Positions 62,994 to 64,000 of a DNA stretch of 64,000 nucleotides are shown piece by piece (the first letter of the stretch is position 1; each line of letters starts with the position of its first letter). Under the pieces are notes generated by a model that was not told the DNA's origin, made no database searches, and worked only from the letters and a program-made list of their open reading frames with translations. The position numbers were made by a program, and so were the translations under genes. Source of the DNA: Marinomonas piezotolerans (GTDB taxonomy: Bacteria > Pseudomonadota > Gammaproteobacteria > Pseudomonadales > Marinomonadaceae); assembly GCF_003362755.1 (NCBI RefSeq), contig NZ_QKRA01000004.1, positions 62,001 to 126,000 on the forward strand, given 5' to 3'.

Positions 62994-64000
62994 ATCACTA
63001 AACCGCTCCCTTTCCAGCAAATCAATAACGATTATTTCTAACTCATGAATTCTAGGATAGTTTTCAGCAATACTCAGCCAATGGGTTTTAAGCGCTCCTG
63101 AAAGCTCGCTCAAGTTGACTAACCTATCGTCAATACGCCATCGCTTTATTGGCTCTACATCCTGCGCAACTAATAAGAAGACACCACACCCAGCACCTTC
63201 CTGTCGAAGATAATCGCCCGCGAGCTGATTTCTTAATCGCTCTTTTAATTTAGGGCCTGTCCATGATTTATCCAGCAGCTTTAGCTCAACAGGAACGGGA
63301 GATTGTACATTTGTATTATGAAGCCAAATATCCATGCGCTGGCCATTTGCAAGTTCAGACTCTTGAGCCGTTGTGTACTGTCCGTGGCTGTTCTGGTTGA
63401 GCCAGCCAGCAATCAGAGTGCGCATTTCTGTTTCGCCCTCGGTTCTTTTCCAAGTCCGCCATGGGCTGTCATTACCGCGCTCTAACCAGTTTTTTAAATC
63501 GTTTAGTCGATTAACCGTATGATTAAAAAGTTGGCGATGGGTCGCAGGTGTTACTGTCCGATTTTTATCAAACTGACAAAACTGATCTACCGTCCAGAGC
63601 TCTAAATCACCATCTACCATCGCCCTTTTATAGGCTTGTTGAACCATCCATTTTCGATACTCAGGCTCGGGGTGTTCTTCAATCAGTTGTTTGATAGCTG
63701 CATAACTAGCAAAACCAGTCATATTACATAGAAGTGAAAACAGTGTGCTCCGAGCACTTTGTGCATCATCTCTCAACTCTGGAGTATATATTCCGCCGTC
63801 GGCACGGTTTATATCATCTTTGGACGGAATATATTTATGCATGAGGACATAGAGCTTTTTCAGGTGCTCTGGTGTCTTGAAGTAACCTATGTTAGGCACA
63901 CTAAATGATCTATGACTTTCACCAACAAGAGCGGTAACAAAAATCTGAGCCGCTCGACTGACTAGCTCATGATCAATCCCTTCTAACCATTGTTCAAGCT
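62988..64000 (-). CDS. PD-(D/E)XK nuclease-like protein (5' part outside the window)
   Basis: The frame is open from the right window edge to the stop at 62988, at least 337 codons, so the gene is cut by the edge. A GTG at 63899 is not the real start because the frame stays open upstream. The first visible part is helical and repeat-like. The last third has the nuclease pattern: ESELANG, then RMDIWL, then VELKLLD (Asp...Glu-x-Lys), and NQLAGDYLRQEGAGCGVFLL. Similar C-terminal domains occur in large NTPase/helical-repeat proteins, some linked to phage defence. It ends tail-to-tail with yefM, overlapping by six bases. Confidence 0.7.
   Translation of the reverse strand, partial: LEQWLEGIDHELVSRAAQIFVTALVGESHRSFSVPNIGYFKTPEHLKKLYVLMHKYIPSKDDINRADGGIYTPELRDDAQSARSTLFSLLCNMTGFASYAAIKQLIEEHPEPEYRKWMVQQAYKRAMVDGDLELWTVDQFCQFDKNRTVTPATHRQLFNHTVNRLNDLKNWLERGNDSPWRTWKRTEGETEMRTLIAGWLNQNSHGQYTTAQESELANGQRMDIWLHNTNVQSPVPVELKLLDKSWTGPKLKERLRNQLAGDYLRQEGAGCGVFLLVAQDVEPIKRWRIDDRLVNLSELSGALKTHWLSIAENYPRIHELEIIVIDLLERERFSDS

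Overview
The window looks like a chromosomal segment of a marine gammaproteobacterium of the Oceanospirillales/Pseudomonadales kind. A Marinomonas-like organism is my best guess, from gene order and protein style only. Several blocks match Pseudomonas gene order: aminotransferase-dksA-gluQ-cbrB-pcnB-folK-panB-panC-pgi, and hemB-ppk-rho-ppx. Most of the window is ordinary core genome; the interest lies in the non-coding DNA and a few disturbed loci.

Layout. 1-4.8 kb: end of an unidentified gene, an O-antigen-ligase-type membrane protein, a DUF2235 hydrolase, an FKBP isomerase and Hsp33. 5-9.3 kb: two ABC-F translation factors (yheS, ettA) flanking a REP-associated tyrosine transposase (RAYT) set among REP palindromes. 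9.3-15.2 kb: an EamA transporter, then nrdR-ribD-ribB-ribH-nusB-thiL. 15.3-20.6 kb: an iron locus (iron-binding protein divergent from TonB receptor, PiuC-type hydroxylase and flavin hydroxy-acid oxidase) with two Fur-like sites. 20.7-27.7 kb: a HolD-like gene, rimI, yajL, carAB, greA. 27.8-30.7 kb: two DUF1566 proteins, tandem REPs and a ribitol-dehydrogenase-like SDR. 30.9-40.9 kb: pgi, panC, panB, folK, pcnB, cbrB, gluQ, dksA and an aminotransferase. 40.9-54.7 kb: lapC-like sulfatase, RDD protein, hemB, ppk, a flavin reductase, rho, ppx, a CBS protein, mqo, yfcL, lysO. 54.8-64 kb: a MATE exporter, a composite palindromic repeat array, late cobalamin genes (cobQ, cbiB, cobC/D, cobU), gpt, DUF2914 and DUF1904 proteins, an orphan YefM antitoxin and the 3' part of a PD-(D/E)XK nuclease-like gene that runs off the window.

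The best candidate for an undescribed system is the 553-bp gap between cbrB and pcnB. On the minus strand it carries, in order, TGTTAC/GTAACA hexamers like CbrB activator sites, a textbook sigma-54 -24/-12 promoter (GG-N10-GC), and about 300 nt containing four AAUAAAAAUAA elements. Three of these lie in likely hairpin loops, and all fit the AANAANAA motif by which Hfq/Crc are bound. This is the position and logic of the Pseudomonas small RNA CrcZ, but here cbrA is missing from the locus and the CbrB receiver lacks its conserved lysine.

Second in interest are two repeat systems. REP palindromes with a GTAG foot accompany the RAYT and supply the stop codons of neighbouring genes. An A/B palindrome array at 56.26-56.88 kb has units that end in CTAG, and its last unit supplies the stop codon of cobQ.
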